A stretch of DNA of 13,300 nt, taken from the NCBI GenBank assembly GCA_017995875.1, contig JAGOIB010000005.1:1-13300 (forward strand), given 5' to 3'. Origin of the DNA: Saprospiraceae bacterium (lineage in GTDB: Bacteria; Bacteroidota; Bacteroidia; Chitinophagales; Saprospiraceae). Position 1 is the first letter of the stretch, and the number at the start of each line of letters is the position of its first letter. Positions 13,206-13,300 of the stretch are shown piece by piece. The notes under the pieces were generated by a model. That model made no database searches. It was not told where the DNA came from and saw only the letters and a program-made list of their open reading frames with translations. Position numbers and translations under genes: made by a program.

Positions 13206-13300
13206 CTGTTCTTTCATCCACTTCCCGTAAGACTCATTAACCTCTGCACTCCAACTCATAATGCATGGGACATCATAGGGATGATTTTCAACTATAAAAC
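13185..13300 (-). CDS. cutA: CutA-like protein, 3' end only
   Basis: The gene enters from the right edge (first full codon at 13296-13298) and gives 37 residues to a TGA at 13185-13187. ENHPYDVPCIMSW matches the conserved HPY(E/D)VP motif of CutA1, and YGKWMKEQL is the usual final helix with its aromatic residues. CutA is a small trimeric cytosolic protein historically linked to divalent metal tolerance; its true role is uncertain. The last five residues (VSSFE) and the stop codon are encoded by the heptamer repeat, so the native stop seems to have been lost and replaced. The gene converges with prfB. Confidence 0.78.
   Translation of the reverse strand, partial: FIVENHPYDVPCIMSWSAEVNESYGKWMKEQLVSSFE

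Overview
The window looks like chromosomal DNA from a member of the Bacteroidota. The evidence is a short (289-residue) primary sigma factor of the Bacteroidota type, -7 promoter boxes of the form TAnnTTTG, an ECF sigma/anti-sigma/DUF4252 operon, a Bacteroidota-type START-like protein, a WbqC-family protein, and a general lack of Shine-Dalgarno sequences. I cannot place it below phylum with confidence; a Saprospiria/Chitinophagia-like lineage is only a guess. Most genes are ordinary housekeeping or lineage-typical genes at mid GC.

Layout. 1-403: a START-like domain gene on the minus strand, with a heptamer repeat touching its 3' end at the window edge. 404-732: a 329-bp divergent intergenic stretch with the likely rpoD promoter. 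733-1602: rpoD, followed by a strong two-way terminator (1641-1679). 1735-3314 (minus): an ECF sigma factor, a one-helix membrane anti-sigma candidate and a secreted DUF4252 protein, with a textbook ECF-type promoter just ahead of the sigma gene. 3367-5735 (minus): a WbqC-family protein translationally coupled to a large dynamin-like GTPase. 5767-8807 (plus): a family-2-like glycosyltransferase and a multi-pass membrane protein with GT-C-like features. 8856-9278 (minus): ndk, sharing a compact divergent promoter region with 9396-11283 (plus), a DHH/DHHA1 phosphoesterase overlapping an FKBP-type isomerase lipoprotein. 11362-12460 (plus): prfB with an intact programmed +1 frameshift site. 13185-13300 (minus): the 3' end of a cutA gene running off the window.

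The most unusual part is 12461-13205, between the convergent prfB and cutA genes. Degenerate 7-bp tandem repeats (consensus AGTnnnG read in gene sense) start at the stop codons of both genes. They lie in opposite orientation and match as inverted repeats at 31 of 32 positions. The cutA reading frame actually terminates inside the repeat. A third array of the same kind abuts the START gene at position 1. Between the two inverted arrays lies a very AT-rich segment (about 25% GC counted over 12781-13020). It carries a minus-strand frame of 101 sense codons for a three-helix membrane protein, broken by one amber codon. REP-like elements and C/G hairpins fill the rest. I did not find a convincing new defence or biosynthetic system. 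The repeat arrays at gene 3' ends and the AT-rich interrupted gene between them are the best leads.
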